From Channallabes apus (Eukaryota; Chordata; Actinopteri; Siluriformes; Clariidae), in contig CM060107.1 in assembly GCA_030522415.1 (NCBI GenBank), positions 9,196,770-9,260,769 on the forward strand: 64,000 nt of DNA, written 5' to 3'. A program made the position numbers and the translations under genes. Below the pieces are notes generated by a model. It did no database searches and had not been told where the DNA came from. It saw nothing but the letters and a program-made list of their open reading frames with translations. Position 1 is the first letter of the stretch, and every line of letters begins with the position of its first letter. Below are positions 32,239 through 44,189 of this stretch, piece by piece.

Positions 32239-32814
32239 TGTCATGTTTCTCTCACTCTGCATGAAGTATACACACACGTCAACGCAAGTGCAGGAAAATA
32301 CAGTCTTTATTTGAGTGCTTTGCCTTCAAAGAAAACTTCTCAAAGACTCGTCACAGTAATTATTTTGGAACCAGGCGTTCACTACGCCGTTAACCAGGCG
32401 CGGTCTGCAGGCGGTTTTAAACTAGACACCACTTTAAACAGAAAAATGTCCTTCTTTCAGAAACAAAACATAACCACAAAAACAAAACCTCTCTGTGCCT
32501 TCAGAGGATATTACGTGGCTGGCGAAGCTGTCCTGCTTCGCCTAACTGCGCCTGCAGATACCGCTTCAAACCTGGGGAGAGCAGAAAGACATACACAAGT
32601 TAGTAATGGGTGATACAACGGTGACCAGACAGTGTGCTATGGATTCGGCTGGGTTTAAGTAGGGAGGCAGGTGAGGTGTGCACAGGTGATCTGAGTTAAT
32701 TAATCGTGGTGAGTAATGACATACGTGGACACACTAGGGGGAGACAAAGCCACGGCTCAGTAATCCGGTGAGCCGGATCTTTCTCTCCGGGACTGAGGAG
32801 GCTCGGGCATGACA
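32239..32814 (-). repeat. C2 3' LTR
   Basis: TGTCATG...CATGACA, 576 bp. The final 27 or so codons and stop of pol lie within it. A long G tract on the minus strand (about 32815-32832) directly precedes it as polypurine tract. Confidence 0.97.
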
Positions 32815-35800
32815 CCACCCCCCCCCCCCAGGACCGGCTACCTGAAGGGGAGGTGGGCGCTTCCCTCGTGTTACCAAAGGGGGGAGAGACCCACCGGCCT
32901 GATGGGATTGCCGGCGGGCGGGTCGACCCGGAGGGCGGGGTGCGGGACGATCCGGCCGAACCCGGTGAAACTCAGCAATGAGTTCAGAGCTCAGGATGTC
33001 CTTAGCTGGCACCCAGCTGCGTTCCTCCGGCCCGTACCCCTCCCAGTCCACAAGATATTGAAGGGAGCCCCCCCGCCTTCGGGAGTCCAATAACTGTTGG
33101 ACTCTGAACGCTGGAGCGCCCTCGATCTCCACAGCCCCGGGGAGCGAAGGGTCTATGACACCTCCGTCCAACGGTCCCCGCATCACTGGCCTGAGAAGAG
33201 AAACATGAAACACTGGGTTAATACGCATGTGTGGGGGTAATTTCAGTTTGAAGGAGACGGGGTTGACTTGGGTAATGATGGGAAAGGGACCGATAAACCG
33301 GGGGGAAAGCTTGCGACATGGGAGGTTGAGAGAGAGGTCCTTTGTCGAGAGCCAAACCCGATCTCCTACCTGGAGCGGAGGACTTTCCCTTCGCCGCCTA
33401 TCGGTGAAATGTTTGAACCGGCGAACTGCTTGGGAGATGTGGGCGTGAGCCCCCTCCCATACTTTTTCCGCTTTTTTGAACCACTCGTCCACCATGGGGA
33501 TATTGGTGGGAGTGGCATCCCATGGACATAGCGGTGGCTGATATCCTAGCACACATTGGAACGGCGTTAGGCCGGTAGAAGAGTGTCGTAACGAATTTCG
33601 CGCATATTCCGCCCAAAACAAACAGTCTGCCCATTCGTGTTGTCGACTGCTACAATATGCACGTAGGAACCTCCCGAGGTCTTGAACAGTCCGCTCTGCC
33701 TGCCCATTAGACTCAGGGTGATAGCCTGAGGTTAGACTAACAGTAGTCCCCAATTTCTGGAAAAAAGCTTTCCAGAACTTAGCGATGAATTGGGGACCCC
33801 GATCTGAAACAATGTCCTCCGGGATACCATAGTAGCGAAACACTGTGTTGAATAAGGCATCAGTCACCTGGGCGGCGGTAGGGAGAGAGCAGAACGGGAT
33901 AAAGCGGCAGCCCTTAGAGAAGCGATCTACCACTACCAAGACTGTCGTGTACCCTTTTGACACTGGCAAATCCGTGACAAAGTCCACCGCGAGGTGGGAC
34001 CACGGTCTATTAGGTGTTGGTAAGGGCATTAATTTCCCAACTGGCAACCCTCGGGGACTTTTAGTGGCTGCACAAATAGCACAAGACGAAACGACTGTTT
34101 TCACTGTTTCGCGCATATTTGGCCACCAGAACTTTGGTTCCAGTAGTTGTAATGTTTTTGCCTCGCCGGGGTGTCCGGATGAGATATTAATGTGGGCTTC
34201 CCCCGTCACTCGTTCTCGTAGTAACTCCGGCACATAGGTTCGACCCGGGGGACAACCCGGCGGCACGGGGTCGGACCGTGTCTCCCGGGCTATCTCCGTG
34301 TCGAAATCCCATGAGATCGGAGCCACCACGAGTGACGGGGGGAGAATAGGCTCCGGTACCAATGGTCGGTCCGGCGACGCAAAACAGCGGGACAGCGCAT
34401 CCGCTTTCAGATTTTTCGAGCCGGGACGATATGTAATGTGAAAATCGAAACGAGTGAAAAACAGCGCCCAGCGGGCTTGACGGGGGTTAAGTCTTTTCGC
34501 TTGTTGGAGGTACTCAAGGTTCCGATGATCCGTTAGTACCATGAACGGGTGTTCTGCTCCCTCCAACCAATGTCGCCACTCCTCTAACGCCGCTTTAATT
34601 GCGAGCAGTTCGCGATTACCGATATCATAATTGCATTCGGCTGGTGTCAGTTTCCTCGAGAAGAAAGCACAGGGGAATAATTTCTCTGGGTGGCCATGAC
34701 GCTGTGACAGCACCGCCCCTAGTCCTACCTCCGACGCGTCGACCTCTACTACGAAGGGCTTACCAGGGTCGGGAAGTTTTAATATCGGCGCTGATGTAAA
34801 TGCGTTTTTTAGACGCTGGAAAGCGTGACGCGCTTCCAGCGTGAAGGTGGCTAAACGTTTTGGCTTCCCTTTTAGTAAATTGGTGAGTGGTGCTGCCAAC
34901 GTACTGTAGCCCCGTATAAAGCGTCGGTAAAAATTGGCAAACCCAAGGAAACTTTGTAGCGCCTTTACTGACGTGGGTTCCGGCCATTGTAGGACCGAAT
35001 TAACCTTGGCGTCGTCCATCTGAACCCCCAGTGGCCCTATGCGGTAGCCCAAAAATGCGATCTCCTTTTGGTGAAAATCACACTTTTCCGCCTTCGCATA
35101 AAGCCCATGTTCCCTTAGGCGACGGAGGACGGCAGTCACATGACCAACGTGCTCGTGATATGACCGCGAGTATATCAAGATATCATCCAGATACACTATA
35201 ACATAACGGTTTAACATATGTCGGAACACGTCGTTCATGAACCCCTGAAACACCGCAGGTGCGTTTACCAGACCATAAGCCATCACATTATATTGGTAAT
35301 GTCCTGATGTTGTGCTAAACGCGGTCTTCCACTCGTCTCCCTTACGAACACGAACGAGGTTATAAGCGCTGCGGAGGTCCAGTTTAGTGAAGATGGACGC
35401 GCCGCGGAGCAGATCGATCGCGGCTGGTACCAGTGGCAGTGGGTGCTTGTATTTTATTGTGATGGCATTGAGTCCCCTATAATCAATGCAGGGTCTGAGG
35501 CCCCCCCCTCTCTTCTCGATGAAAAAGAAACCAGCCGATGCGGGTGACGTGGAGCGACTAATGAGCCCCTGTCCGAGAGCCTCACTCACGTATTCCTCCA
35601 TCGCCCTGGTTTCCGTTAGGGACAACGGGTAAACACGGGAGCAGGGCGGTGCTTTCCCGGGCAGGAGGTCAATAGCGCAATCCCACGGGCGATGAGGGGG
35701 AAGTCGTGCAGCTGCCCTAACACTAAATACGTCTGCAAATGCGGTGTACTCGGATGGCACGCTGGTAGATACTAGGACACGAGGGCTCTCGACGGAAGTA

Positions 35801-36318
35801 GTTTGGACCATTAACGTTGATGGTTGGCAGGATTTAGCACATCGGGGGGACCAGGAAACGATGCGAGAGGCTGCCCAATTAAAATTAGGGTTATGTACGC
35901 AGAGCCATGGAAGGCCCAGCACGACGGATTGACTCACCTGAGGGAGCACATAGAATTGTAGCTCCTCAGTGTGGCCGGGGAAAGTTAATCGCAGGGGCAC
36001 GGAAAGCATATAAACAGGCGACTGAATTAGTGGCTTGCCATCCAGAGCTTTAATTGCGATCGGGGTTGGAAGCTTCGACACGGGAGCGTGTAGCGAGGAA
36101 AGAAGAGAAAGTGAAATGAAGTTCCCAGCCGACCCAGAATCTATCAGGGGGGAAACAGAAACAACATAATCATTAAATGATAAGGTGGCATCAACACAAA
36201 ATGACTGAGTGGTACGTGTAGGTGTGCATGAAGTTACTTTAGGGATAATGGGACAGTCTTTGATGAGATGTCCTTCTCCTCCACAATACAGGCACAAGCC
36301 CGTCGTGAACCGCGGCGT
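32734..36318 (-). CDS. C2 Pol polyprotein (zinc knuckle to chromodomain), intact
   Basis: An uninterrupted frame of 1187 codons from Met 36297. Zinc knuckle C2-C5-H10-C15; protease with DSGSAGNF (Asp53); reverse transcriptase about 230-395 with YLDD at 369-372; RNase H with D520, E563 and D590; integrase with GHPG and CAIC zinc-binding region, and catalytic D772, D832 and E868 (DD35E); chromodomain about 1060-1112 ([15 protein letters not shown]). All expected catalytic residues are present. It appears to be the direct continuation of gag, displaced by a single-nucleotide change near 36311-36318. It ends inside the 3' LTR at 32734. It is the most plausible enzyme source in the window, subject to that frameshift. 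Confidence 0.92.
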   Translation of the reverse strand, partial: TPRFTTGLCLYCGGEGHLIKDCPIIPKVTSCTPTRTTQSFCVDATLSFNDYVVSVSPLIDSGSAGNFISLSLLSSLHAPVSKLPTPIAIKALDGKPLIQSPVYMLSVPLRLTFPGHTEELQFYVLPQVSQSVVLGLPWLCVHNPNFNWAASRIVSWSPRCAKSCQPSTLMVQTTSVESPRVLVSTSVPSEYTAFADVFSVRAAARLPPHRPWDCAIDLLPGKAPPCSRVYPLSLTETRAMEEYVSEALGQGLISRSTSPASAGFFFIEKRGGGLRPCIDYRGLNAITIKYKHPLPLVPAAIDLLRGASIFTKLDLRSAYNLVRVRKGDEWKTAFSTTSGHYQYNVMAYGLVNAPAVFQGFMNDVFRHMLNRYVIVYLDDILIYSRSYHEHVGHVTAVLRRLREHGLYAKAEKCDFHQKEIAFLGYRIGPLGVQMDDAKVNSVLQWPEPTSVKALQSFLGFANFYRRFIRGYSTLAAPLTNLLKGKPKRLATFTLEARHAFQRLKNAFTSAPILKLPDPGKPFVVEVDASEVGLGAVLSQRHGHPEKLFPCAFFSRKLTPAECNYDIGNRELLAIKAALEEWRHWLEGAEHPFMVLTDHRNLEYLQQAKRLNPRQARWALFFTRFDFHITYRPGSKNLKADALSRCFASPDRPLVPEPILPPSLVVAPISWDFDTEIARETRSDPVPPGCPPGRTYVPELLRERVTGEAHINISSGHPGEAKTLQLLEPKFWWPNMRETVKTVVSSCAICAATKSPRGLPVGKLMPLPTPNRPWSHLAVDFVTDLPVSKGYTTVLVVVDRFSKGCRFIPFCSLPTAAQVTDALFNTVFRYYGIPEDIVSDRGPQFIAKFWKAFFQKLGTTVSLTSGYHPESNGQAERTVQDLGRFLRAYCSSRQHEWADCLFWAEYARNSLRHSSTGLTPFQCVLGYQPPLCPWDATPTNIPMVDEWFKKAEKVWEGAHAHISQAVRRFKHFTDRRRRESPPLQVGDRVWLSTKDLSLNLPCRKLSPRFIGPFPIITQVNPVSFKLKLPPHMRINPVFHVSLLRPVMRGPLDGGVIDPSLPGAVEIEGAPAFRVQQLLDSRRRGGSLQYLVDWEGYGPEERSWVPAKDILSSELIAEFHRVRPDRPAPRPPGRPARRQSHQAGGSLPPLVTRGKRPPPLQVAGPGGGGWCHARASSVPERKIRLTGLLSRGFVSP

Positions 36319-37169
36319 CTTTCGTGCGCGGACAGCCGGGAAGTGCCCACATCCATGGGCTCAGCCGTGGACCTCTCGTGCGACTCTGTAGGGCTTTTTG
36401 GGCGGGTGATGCGATGGCGCGGGTTGAGACTGCCCCCTACTGTCCGTGTTGAGGGCTGCCGTCTTTGACTGCGAAGGTGTTGGTCCAGTTTAATAGCCAG
36501 CTGGATACTGTCGTCTAGGTCTAGCTCTGCATCTCTGCAGGCCAGTTCCAGCTGGATGTCCGGATGCAGCCCATCCCTAAACCGGGCGAGCAGGCTTTTC
36601 TCGCACCACTCGCTTTCAGCCGCCAGAATCTTAAAACGAATAGCATACTCCGCAACGGTGGTTGGTCCTTGTTTTAATTTCAAGAGTTGTTGTTCTCCGC
36701 TCCTACCCTGATCAGGGTGGTCAAACACCGCGCGGAAGGCCCTCAAGAACCGCCCATAGTCGCACGTCTCCCTGCCGCCCGCGCTCCAGACTGCGGTGGC
36801 CCAGTCCATGGCGGGCCCGGTGAGCCGTTGAGTGACAAATCTGACCTTCCCTTGGTCGTCTAGCTCTGGGTAATCCACAAAATAGAGCTCGCAGGCTAAA
36901 AGAAATTTTTTACATGCCTCGGGGTCCCCCGCGTAGCGCTCGGGGGGCGCTGCTCTTGGGGGGGATCGTGCGCGGCGCGGGGGCCCCGCCGGAGGGGGTG
37001 ACTGGTTCGTGGCGATGTCCCGGACACTATGAGCCAAGTCATTAATGGCGCGGGCCAGGCTGTCCATCTGTCCCTGCTGCCAGCGGATGTAATCCATCAT
37101 GGGAGGTGTTTCCCTCGGTAGAGGTGTTCCTGCTGCGTTTCTTTGATTAGAGGTCTGGTCATCTGTCAT
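36234..37169 (-). pseudogene. C2 Gag, frameshifted just before its zinc knuckle
   Basis: The start codon ATG (37169-37167) is formed by the last six bases of the LTR (ATGACA) and reads on as MTDDQTSNQ. The protein has a short N-terminal region, a proline/arginine linker, and a capsid-type core (ERYAGDPEACKKFLLACELY, DWATAVW, FRAVFDHPDQG, LARFRDGLHPDIQLEL). After [17 protein letters not shown] the frame departs and ends at 36234, whereas the CLYCGGEGH zinc knuckle lies in the adjacent frame. A one-base deletion in a CG-rich run near 36311-36318 explains this. An intact relative would probably encode Gag-Pol as one frame, unlike C1. Confidence 0.85.
37153..37161 (-). other. C2 probable self-primer binding site
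   Basis: TGACCAGAC on the minus strand, 2 nt after the LTR, is complementary to GTCTGGTCA in the LTR (37555-37547). The match is 9 bp, shorter than in C1. A TATA-like CTTAAA (37584-37579) lies about 28 nt upstream of the predicted start. Confidence 0.65.
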
Positions 37170-37739
37170 GTTTCTCTCACTCTGCATGAAGTATACACAC
37201 ACGTCAACGCAAGTGCAGGAAAATACAGTCTTTATTTGAGTGCTTTGCCTTCAAAGAAAACTTCTCAAAGACTCGTCACAGTAATTATTTTGGAACCAGG
37301 CGTTCACTACGCCGTTAACCAGGCGCGGTCTGCAGGCGGTTTTAAACTAGACACCACTTTAAACAGAAAAATGTCCTTCTTTCAGAAACAAAACATAACC
37401 ACAAAAACAAAACCTCTCTGTGCCTTCAGAGGATATTACGTGGCTGGCGAAGCTGTCCCGCTTCGCCTAACTGCGCCTGCAGATACCGCTTCAAACCTGG
37501 GGAGAGCAGAAAGACATACACAAGTTAGTAATGGGTGATACAACGGTGACCAGACAGTGTGCTATGGATTCGGCTGGGTTTAAGTAGGGAGGCAGGTGAG
37601 GTGTGCACAGGTGATCTGAGTTAATTAATCGTGGTGAGTAATGACATACGTGGACACACTAGGGGGAGACAAAGCCACGGCTCAGTAATCCGGTGAGCCG
37701 GATCTTTCTCTCCGGGACTGAGGAGGCTCGGGCATGACA
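37164..37739 (-). repeat. C2 5' LTR
   Basis: 576 bp, one difference from the 3' LTR, followed by TTCAC. Confidence 0.97.
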
Positions 37740-39960
37740 TTCACCATAATACTCTACGTCCATGAGTCCCCCAGATCTGCTCCTTTACCTTATGGCAAAT
37801 CTATTTATAAAAATTCTTGGCTAAATAAATAGGTTTTGAGCCTAGACTTAAACACTGAGACTGTGTCTGACTCCCGAACACTATTTGGAAGACTATTCCA
37901 TAATTTTGGGGCTTTGTAAGAAAAAGCTCTGCCCCCAGCTGTAGTTTTCATAATACGCGGTACTGATAAGCAGCCTGCATCCTTTGACCGAAGTAGGCGT
38001 GGCGGATCGTAAGACACTAGCAGTTCGCTCAGATACTGCGGCGCGAGACCATTTAATGCCTTATATGTCAATAGTAGTATTTTAAAATCAATGCGAAATT
38101 TCACAGGGATCCAATGCAGTGAAGATAGGATAGGGGTGATGTGCTCATATCTTCTGGTTCTAGTGAGGACTCTCGCTGCTGCATTCTGGACTAGCTGAAA
38201 CTTGTTTATGCACCTAACTGAACAGCCAGACAGTAAGGCATTACAATAGTCCAACCTAGAAGTGATAAAAGCATGAACTAGTTTTTCTGCATCGTTTAGC
38301 GACAATATATTTCTTATTTTGGCAATATTTCTGAGGTGAAAGAATGCTATCCTTGTGATATTATCTACATGAGCTTCAAATTAAAGGCTGGAATCTATAA
38401 TCACGCCGAGGTCTTTTACTGTTGCACTTGACGGAACAGAAAGGCCATCTAAAGTTACGGTGTGATCTAAGATTTTACTTCTAGCTGTATGCGGTCCTAT
38501 GACTAGAACTTCTGTCTTATCCGGATTAAGCAGAAGGAAGTTAATTAGCATCCAATTTCTTATGTCCTGCACACATTGCTCAACTTTAGTAAGATGGTTT
38601 TTCTCATCAGGTTTTGTTGAGACATATAGCTGTGTGCCGTCAGCATAACAATGAAAACTAATACCATGCTTACGGATTATGTTGCCCAGAGGAAGCATGT
38701 AAAGGGAAAAAAGCAGTGGGCCTAAAACTGAACCCTGCGGAACGCCAAACTCCACTAGAGAACATGCAGAATAATCACCATTTAAGTCTACATACTGATA
38801 ACGATCGGTCAAGTAGGATCTGAGCCAGGAGAGGCCTGTACCCTTAATTCCTACTACATTTTCTAATCTGTGAAGAAGAATAGCATGATCAATAGTGTCA
38901 AAAGCTGCACTGAGGTCGAGTAATACAAGCATAGTTACACAACCATGATCAGATGCCAATAGGAGGTCATTTACTACTTTAACGAGTGCTGTTTCTGTGC
39001 TGTGGTGAGGCCTAAATCCTTACTGATACAGTTCATGTATGCCATTTCTATGTAGATATGAGCATAGCTGCTCCGCTACTATCTTTTCCAGAATCTTAGA
39101 GATAAAGGGGAGGTTTGATATTGGCCTGTAATTGGACAGCTGACAGGGGTCGAGGTCAGGTTTCTTAATTATTGGTTTGATAACTGCTACTTTAAAAGAT
39201 TTTGGAACATAACCAATGCTGAGTGAGGAATTAATTATTCTCAACAGCGGTTCTGTTATTACTGGTACTATCTGTTTAAGAAAATGTGTCGGTATAGGAT
39301 CTAATATACAGGTTGATGAATTGGCAGAAGAGATGAGTGAAATTAGTTCATTCTCTTCAAGAGGAGTAAAGTATTCTAGGTTTGAATCTGACATGGCTAG
39401 GTTAACATCTGTATCAATTACATTGTTCGGTTTCAAAGCCTCAATTTTATGCCTGATATTTACAATTTTATTATTAAAAAAGTTCATGAAGTCCTCGCTA
39501 TTGCATGATGTTGTTGTGGAGATTTCTGTAGTGGTCTTATTTCTGGTTAATTTGGCTACGGTATTAAATAAAAATGTAGGATTATTTTTATTTTCTTCTA
39601 TAAGAGTGGAGAGATACGTTGATCTAGCTACACTAAGAGCTTTCCTATAATTCCTATAATTCTCTTTCCATGCTATTTGAAATACCAACAATTTAGTTTG
39701 ACGCCATTTACGCTCTAATGTCCGAGCAGTCTGTTTTAAAGTCCGCGTGTGATCGTTATACCAGCGAGCGAGTTTCTTATCTCTAATAATTTTTCTTTTA
39801 GCTGGAGCTACATTATCTAAGGTACAACGAAGTGTCGACTCTAAATATTCAGTCGCCTGATCGAGTTCTGTGGGGTCAGAGGAGGATTGCATGAGGAAGG
39901 GCACCTGGTGTACTCCTGTGCCAGTGCCATACACTGATAATCCATAAAATTACAATGCAA
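37740..39960 (-). mobile_element. LINE copy A, coding part
   Basis: The rest of the L2/CR1-type LINE whose 3' UTR is at 31264-32238. The 5' boundary near 39960 is set where similarity to a LINE protein stops. The sequence beyond (39960-40250) is of unknown origin. Confidence 0.85.
37805..39934 (-). pseudogene. LINE copy A reverse transcriptase with two stops
   Basis: One minus-strand frame runs from 39934 to 37805 with two in-frame TAA codons at 39020-39022 and 38381-38383. Both fit a Ser TCA to TAA change by comparison with copy B or family-like context. RT blocks in order: [63 protein letters not shown]. The active site normally reads YADD; here the second Asp is Gly. The C-terminal region (RLDYCNALLSG, NAAARVLTRTRRYEHITP) is complete. 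Confidence 0.9.
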
Positions 39961-40638
39961 AACATTATACCCAGTATTGTGCCAGTTCTCTTTGTGATAC
40001 CTGTGTTGAAAGGTGGTAATGATGGGCAGCTCTGATCCCTCAGGCCATGACTTTTGGAGTGTTCTTTGGTGTCTAGAACTGAGATATTGGCAGCTTATCC
40101 TTTGGTTGCTGTGATGCCACCACAGATTGGGTCTGTTTGTCTGGTGCACCCTGTGGGTGCTTGACTGCATTGGGATCTGTGAGTCTGGAGGAATCAATGT
40201 TAATGTTTTCAATTTTGGGATTCAATCTTGGGAAAAGTGAAAAGAAAATAAAGTTCTTGTTTCAATGAAAGTTCAGGTTCAAGACTGAGTTGTAAGCACA
40301 GATACTGTCCGGCTGGGTAGCTTCAGAAAATGTATGATATATTAAAAAAACACATTTGTTTATTGCATGCTGCTTCAGTCACTTTTTGATAAATGTGAAA
40401 AAATGTAAACGTGTGTTCTGAAACAGCAGCCGTCATTAGGAATTAATGCATTAATTCGCAGTGAATCGGGAATTAGCCATGCGTGCAATATGGTCAGCTT
40501 TACTGCTTTAAGCACAGCCAGAGGGAGTTAAAGCAAACTGAGAAAAGGAGCAGAGAAACATCAAGTGCAATATCGAAAGCTTGAGGACTAGCTGGCAAAA
40601 CTAAGAAATTGCTGAATATCTTTTGGTATGGTCTTATT
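39960..40638. other. Gene-free stretch, probably old repeat
   Basis: The part up to about 40215 reads like a repetitive consensus with GC content higher than its surroundings, but it carries no recognised domain. It may be a 5' UTR or a chimeric partner of LINE copy A. Confidence 0.35.
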
Positions 40639-40907
40639 AACAGGATCATTTGTTGCTGTTGGTCTTTCGGCTGCTCCCAGCAAGGGGTCGCCACAGCGGA
40701 ATATTCAGTCCGCACAACAACTTGGCACAGGTTTTACGCCGGATGCCCTTCCTGACGCAACCCTCCCATTTTATCTGGGCTTGACCGGCACTGCATCCAG
40801 GGGCTGGGGGGTTTGGGCACTGGCTGGGAATCGAACGCGGGCCTTCCACATGGCAGGCGAAACACCTACCACTGAGCCACCAGTGCCACATCAACAGGAT
40901 CATTTGT
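40639..40907 (-). repeat. tRNA-derived SINE with a 15-bp target duplication
   Basis: AACAGGATCATTTGT occurs at 40639-40653 and 40893-40907. Between them is a minus-strand SINE whose tRNA-like head is at the right (the complement reads GGCACTGGTGGCTCAGTGG and CGTTCGATTCCC). The body has GGGGTCGCCACAGCGGAA and CGGATGCCCTTCCTGACGC. The perfect duplication shows a clean and fairly recent insertion. Confidence 0.9.
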
Positions 40908-42520
40908 AACCTTCAATAATTTAGCGGTTTATACTATATTGGATTTTTATTATTTTTTTAGAAAGGTGGTAATGGAAAATCATATTAAATAAAATCAATG
41001 AATCAGGATGAAGCTTAGCTTCGGAACACGAGGCAGTTGTTCCTGTTAACATTTAACGAGTTAATCCTTGAATATGTATGAATAACTTATCACTCACCTG
41101 TCCCCAACACCACTTGCACATTAAAGGAACTTATTTCCACATCCCCCATATAGTCTTGACATCACTGAAAAGCCATTGTCACATGTTTGGGCCGTTAAAG
41201 GAGTTCCTGGGAGGTCAGCATTCCAGAAATGAAGCAGTCCTATCATGGCTCTTGTGAGAAAATCTTTCGACCTGTATGGTATCTAAGCACTTGTGAAACA
41301 GTGAAAAAAGAAATAAAAGGATTTTTTTACACTCATAACTGCTTTCTGTTATCCTACACAATCAAAAGTCCTGGTTTGAATTGAAAACGTCTCCTATAAT
41401 GTTTGGAAATAAGTTCTCATACTGTATCTGAGTGTGGTCTCCTCTATTAGAGGTGTGTTATCACAAAGCTGAGTTTGTAAAATATGGCACAAATGGAGAG
41501 CATCAATGTACTCAATGACTCAGAGCAGAACTCTTGCTGTCATAGCATCTCTGTAAACCATCTTTCATATCATTACTTTCCATTCAATTATTTAAAAATG
41601 TTACCCGCATAACAAAGGCTTACCATCGCATGACGTTTGGCACAGCCTCTGAGGATCCATTAGCTGAATAACTTGGCTTGACATGACATAAAATCTTACT
41701 CTGTGTTTCATGTCTTTATGAAATATTAATCCATTTAAAAATATATGTGTGCATGTAAATTGGGGTGAACTAATCACAGAGATTTTCTCAGCTGCTTTAT
41801 TCCTGAGGCACAGAGTGGAAAAGAAACAAATCAACATAATTTGATCCAGAGAGTGCAAGCTAAGCTCACAACAAGGGAGGGTGGCATACTGAGAAAGATT
41901 GTTTCATCCTCTTACATCCATTAAAGATCATTTGTGTTTACTGCCCCACTGACTTCATGTTCTTTTAACATCTGTGAATATAACAATGTGTCATTTTGAC
42001 CTGCCTAAAATAGGGTTGATGGATGACTTGATACTGAAAACAAGCCTAGATAGATAGATAGATAGAGAGGGAGCCACATCAAATAGCCGCGGCCGTGCGA
42101 ATGGCGTGCGAATGGCGAATGGCTGCCCTATGGACGCTGTAGTCCCCCCTCCCTTTCCTGCCAGAAAGGCGTGTCAAGATTTCGCAGTAAACATGCCCAT
42201 TAAAGCCCTATTCATTCATTTACCTGGTTCCACCACTTAGTTCTCAAGAACACGTTAAAACAAGCGAGCAATTTATCTGTGCTGAGGTACAATCATGTGA
42301 TTTTAACAACCTACCCCACCCCTGCCGAACTGACGCTACCAAACTGCACTACAGAGATGAAGATGGCGGGTTAATGGACTATTCGCGGTAAGTGGTGTTT
42401 TATTTCATAAAATTTGTTTGGGGTAGTTTACAGTTTACTTCCCAGTTTAGTTTTTTATTGTACGTTTTGAAAATCACTGGCAGCACCAGCAGCGGTCTGA
42501 TGTGATTTTAGATAACTTAA
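40908..42520. other. Gene-free stretch
   Basis: Mostly AT-rich. A (GATA)n patch lies at 42049-42066. From 42085 to 42400 the sequence is more GC-rich, has a short CGTGCGAATGG tandem, and shows GCGGTAAGTGG, a splice-donor-like motif. It could be a promoter or first exon, but nothing supports a coding sequence. Confidence 0.4.
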
Positions 42521-43728
42521 TGGTCTGGCCTCTGATCAGGGTTGTGTAACTATGCTTGTATTACTCGACCTCAGTGCAGATTTTGACACCATTGATCATG
42601 CTATTCTTCTTCACAGATTAGAAAATGTAGTAGGAATTAAGGGTACAGCCCTCTCCTGGCTCACATCCTATTTGACTGATCGTTATCAGTATGTGAACTT
42701 AAATGGTGATTATTCTGCATGTTCTCTAGTGGAGTTTGGCATTCCGCAGGGTTCAGTTTTAGGCCCACTGCTTTTCTCCCTTTACATGCTTCCTCTGGGC
42801 AACATAATCCGTAAGCATGGTATTAGTTTTCATTGTTATGCTGACAACACACAGCTATACATCTCAACAAAACCTGATGAGAAAAAGCAGCTTACTAAAG
42901 TTGAGCAATGTGTGCAGGACATAAGAAATTGGATGCTAATTAACTTCCTTCTGCTTAATCCGGATAAGACAGAAGTTCTAGTCATAGGACCGCATACAGC
43001 TAGAAGTAAAATCTTAGATCACACCGTAACTTTAGATGGCCTTTCTGTTCCATCAAGTGCAACAGTAAAAGACCTCGGCGTGTTTATAGATTCCAGCCTT
43101 TCATTTGAAGCTCAAGTAGATAATATCACCAGGATAGCATTCTTTCACCTCAGAAATATTGCCAAGATAAGAAATATATTGTCGCTAAACAATGCGGAAA
43201 AACTAGTTCATGCTTTTATCACTTCTAGGTTGGACTATTGTAATGCCTTACTGTCTGGTTGTTCTATTAGGTGCATAAAGAAGCTTCAGCTAGTCCAGAA
43301 TGCAGCAGCGAGAGTCCTCACTAGAACCAGAAGATATGAGCACATCACCCCTATCCTATCTTCACTACATTGGCTCCCTGTGAAATTTCGCATTGATTTT
43401 AAAATACTACTCTTGACATATAAAGCATTAAATGGTCTCGCGCCGCAGTATCTGAGCGAACTGCTAGTGTCTTACGACCCGCCACGCCTACTTCGGTCAA
43501 AGGATGCAGGCTGCTTGTCAGTACCGCGTATTATGAAAACTACAGCTGGGGGCAGAGCTTTTTCTTACAAAGCCCCAAAATTATGGAATAGTCTTCCAAA
43601 TAGTGTTCGGGACTCAGACACAGTCTCAGTGTTTAAGTCTAGACTAAAAACCTATTTATTTAGCCAAGCATTTTTATAAATAGATTTTCCATAGGTAAAG
43701 GAGCAGATCTGGGGGACTCATGGACGTA
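42520..43728 (+). mobile_element. LINE copy B, coding part (5'-truncated)
   Basis: Begins at GGTTGTGTAACTATGCTTG, matching the minus strand of copy A. It is interrupted at 43728 by a CACTG-ended element and resumes at 44998 with the same 3' UTR as copy A, ending near 45925. Confidence 0.9.
42552..43679 (+). CDS. LINE copy B partial reverse transcriptase (375 aa)
   Basis: An open frame with the RT C-terminal half: [70 protein letters not shown] and the ending KSRLKTYLFSQAFL. The N-terminal RT blocks and the endonuclease are missing through 5' truncation. The catalytic YADD reads YADN, so the protein could not polymerise DNA even though the frame is open. It is a fossil of the same family as copy A. 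Confidence 0.88.
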   Translation: MLVLLDLSADFDTIDHAILLHRLENVVGIKGTALSWLTSYLTDRYQYVNLNGDYSACSLVEFGIPQGSVLGPLLFSLYMLPLGNIIRKHGISFHCYADNTQLYISTKPDEKKQLTKVEQCVQDIRNWMLINFLLLNPDKTEVLVIGPHTARSKILDHTVTLDGLSVPSSATVKDLGVFIDSSLSFEAQVDNITRIAFFHLRNIAKIRNILSLNNAEKLVHAFITSRLDYCNALLSGCSIRCIKKLQLVQNAAARVLTRTRRYEHITPILSSLHWLPVKFRIDFKILLLTYKALNGLAPQYLSELLVSYDPPRLLRSKDAGCLSVPRIMKTTAGGRAFSYKAPKLWNSLPNSVRDSDTVSVFKSRLKTYLFSQAFL

Positions 43729-43852
43729 CACTGCAAAAATTGTTAGTCTAAAAATAAGAAACAATTACTACATTTGATAAAAAAATTACCTAAAACTAGT
43801 GAAATTATCTGTCCATGCAGCAAGTAAATTTAGAGGCCAGGGGTAGGGGCCA

Positions 43853-44050
43853 GGGGTAGCTCAGTGGTTAAGGCATTGGACTACGGTTCGGAAGATCCCA
43901 GGTTCAAACCCCACAACCACCAAGTTGCCACTGTTGGGCCCTTGAGCAAGGCCCTTAACCCTCAACTGCTCAGATGTATATGAGATAAAAATGTAAGTCG
44001 CTCTGGATAAGAGCGTCTGCCAAATGCCTAAATGTAAATGTAAATGTAAA
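43853..44050 (+). repeat. tRNA-derived SINE nested in the CACTG element
   Basis: Same family as 23700: GGGGTAGCTCAGTGGTTAAG head, GGTTCAAACCCC B box, GTAAGTCGCTCTGGATAAGA tail and (TGTAAA)n end. Well preserved. Confidence 0.88.
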
Positions 44051-44189
44051 TTTTACTTGGTAAGAAATCTTGAAATAAGATTTTTAAATCAAGCAAACTG
44101 AGCAAACAAATCTTTGAGTTTGTCAAAGAATCTTAAAAGAAGTTTTATTTGGTGAGACGTCTGGTGAAATAACTAATTTAGCTTATTTT

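Larger units (their letters stand above)
32239..37739 (-). mobile_element. Complete young Ty3 chromovirus (element C2)
   Basis: Two 576-bp LTRs (32239-32814 and 37164-37739) differ at one base (CTGTCCTGC versus CTGTCCCGC). A 5-bp duplication TTCAC flanks the element (32234-32238 and 37740-37744). The empty site is visible in LINE copy B near 45005-45020, confirming the insertion into LINE copy A. Minus-strand gag and pol are almost intact. Compared with C1 the LTRs and proteins are clearly different, so this is a distinct family. Confidence 0.96.

Noticed and set aside
42360..42420. First exon ending at GCGGTAAGTGG
   Set aside because: A donor-like motif and an ATG are present, but no matching acceptor or coding exon follows; the LINE begins about 130 bp downstream.
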